In this document: one piece after another, positions 63,993-64,000 of the stretch
How positions within the stretch are numbered: position 1 is the first letter of the stretch
Layout: each line of letters begins with the position of its first letter
Origin: Thuidium tamariscinum
Lineage: Eukaryota; Streptophyta; Bryopsida; Hypnales; Thuidiaceae
Assembly: GCA_947034885.2 (NCBI GenBank)
Contig: OX344749.2
Coordinates: 36,785,682-36,849,681 of the forward strand
Direction: 5' to 3'
DNA length: 64,000 nt
Notes under the pieces: model-generated
Databases searched by the model: none
What the model saw: only the letters and a program-made list of their open reading frames with translations
Told to the model about the DNA's origin: nothing
Made by a program: the position numbers and the translations under genes

Positions 63993-64000
63993 CTGCAGAC

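Overview
This is a nuclear land-plant window. It holds intron-rich genes with GT-AG splice sites, plastid targeting sequences, a photosystem I antenna gene and plant-type F-box, MUS81 and PIG-S genes. The genes sit as islands of moderate GC in very AT-rich DNA. Compact proteins, long 5' leaders and AT-rich spacers full of small repeats suggest a bryophyte, most likely a moss, but the sequence alone does not settle the species. No CRISPR, operon or prokaryotic signal was seen.

Layout: 1-78 is the probable 3' end of a plus-strand gene. 0.47-5.4 kb is AT-rich with a dispersed repeat and a 690-bp tandem duplication. 5.4-14.4 kb is a TMEM131-like membrane protein gene with a leader region of up to 4 kb. 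15.1-19.6 kb carries TTAA-bounded miniature elements and a 380-bp tandem repeat. 20.06-24.34 kb (minus) is MUS81 in 15 coding exons; it is head-to-head with SKIP31 (25.10-29.59 kb, plus, 10 exons). 30.93-36.09 kb (minus) is the GPI transamidase subunit PIG-S in 13 exons, convergent with SKIP31. 38.6-39.1 kb is an inverted fragment copy of PIG-S that keeps its introns. 39.47-41.03 kb (minus) is LHCA1 in four exons. 41.4-48.3 kb is repeat-rich. 49.12-50.55 kb (minus) is a thylakoid-lumen zinc-finger protein of the PSA2 type. 50.8-59.3 kb is AT-rich with more TTAA elements. 59.34-59.54 kb (minus) is a COX7a-like mitochondrial protein. 60.9-63.5 kb has two further TTAA elements, and the window ends in the last exon of an unidentified minus-strand gene.

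The genes are mostly independent housekeeping loci: DNA repair, protein turnover, GPI anchoring, respiration and photosynthesis. The one functional pairing is LHCA1 and PSA2, an antenna subunit and an assembly factor of the same photosystem, about 8 kb apart. Coding exons were joined by hand from splice sites. MUS81, SKIP31, PIG-S, LHCA1, PSA2 and the TMEM131-like gene each give one uninterrupted frame of 670, 347, 612, 246, 210 and 1341 residues.

The most unusual feature is a set of non-coding elements of several families. They share TTAA at both ends and inward-facing CCCY termini, the signature of piggyBac- or Kolobok-type DNA transposons.
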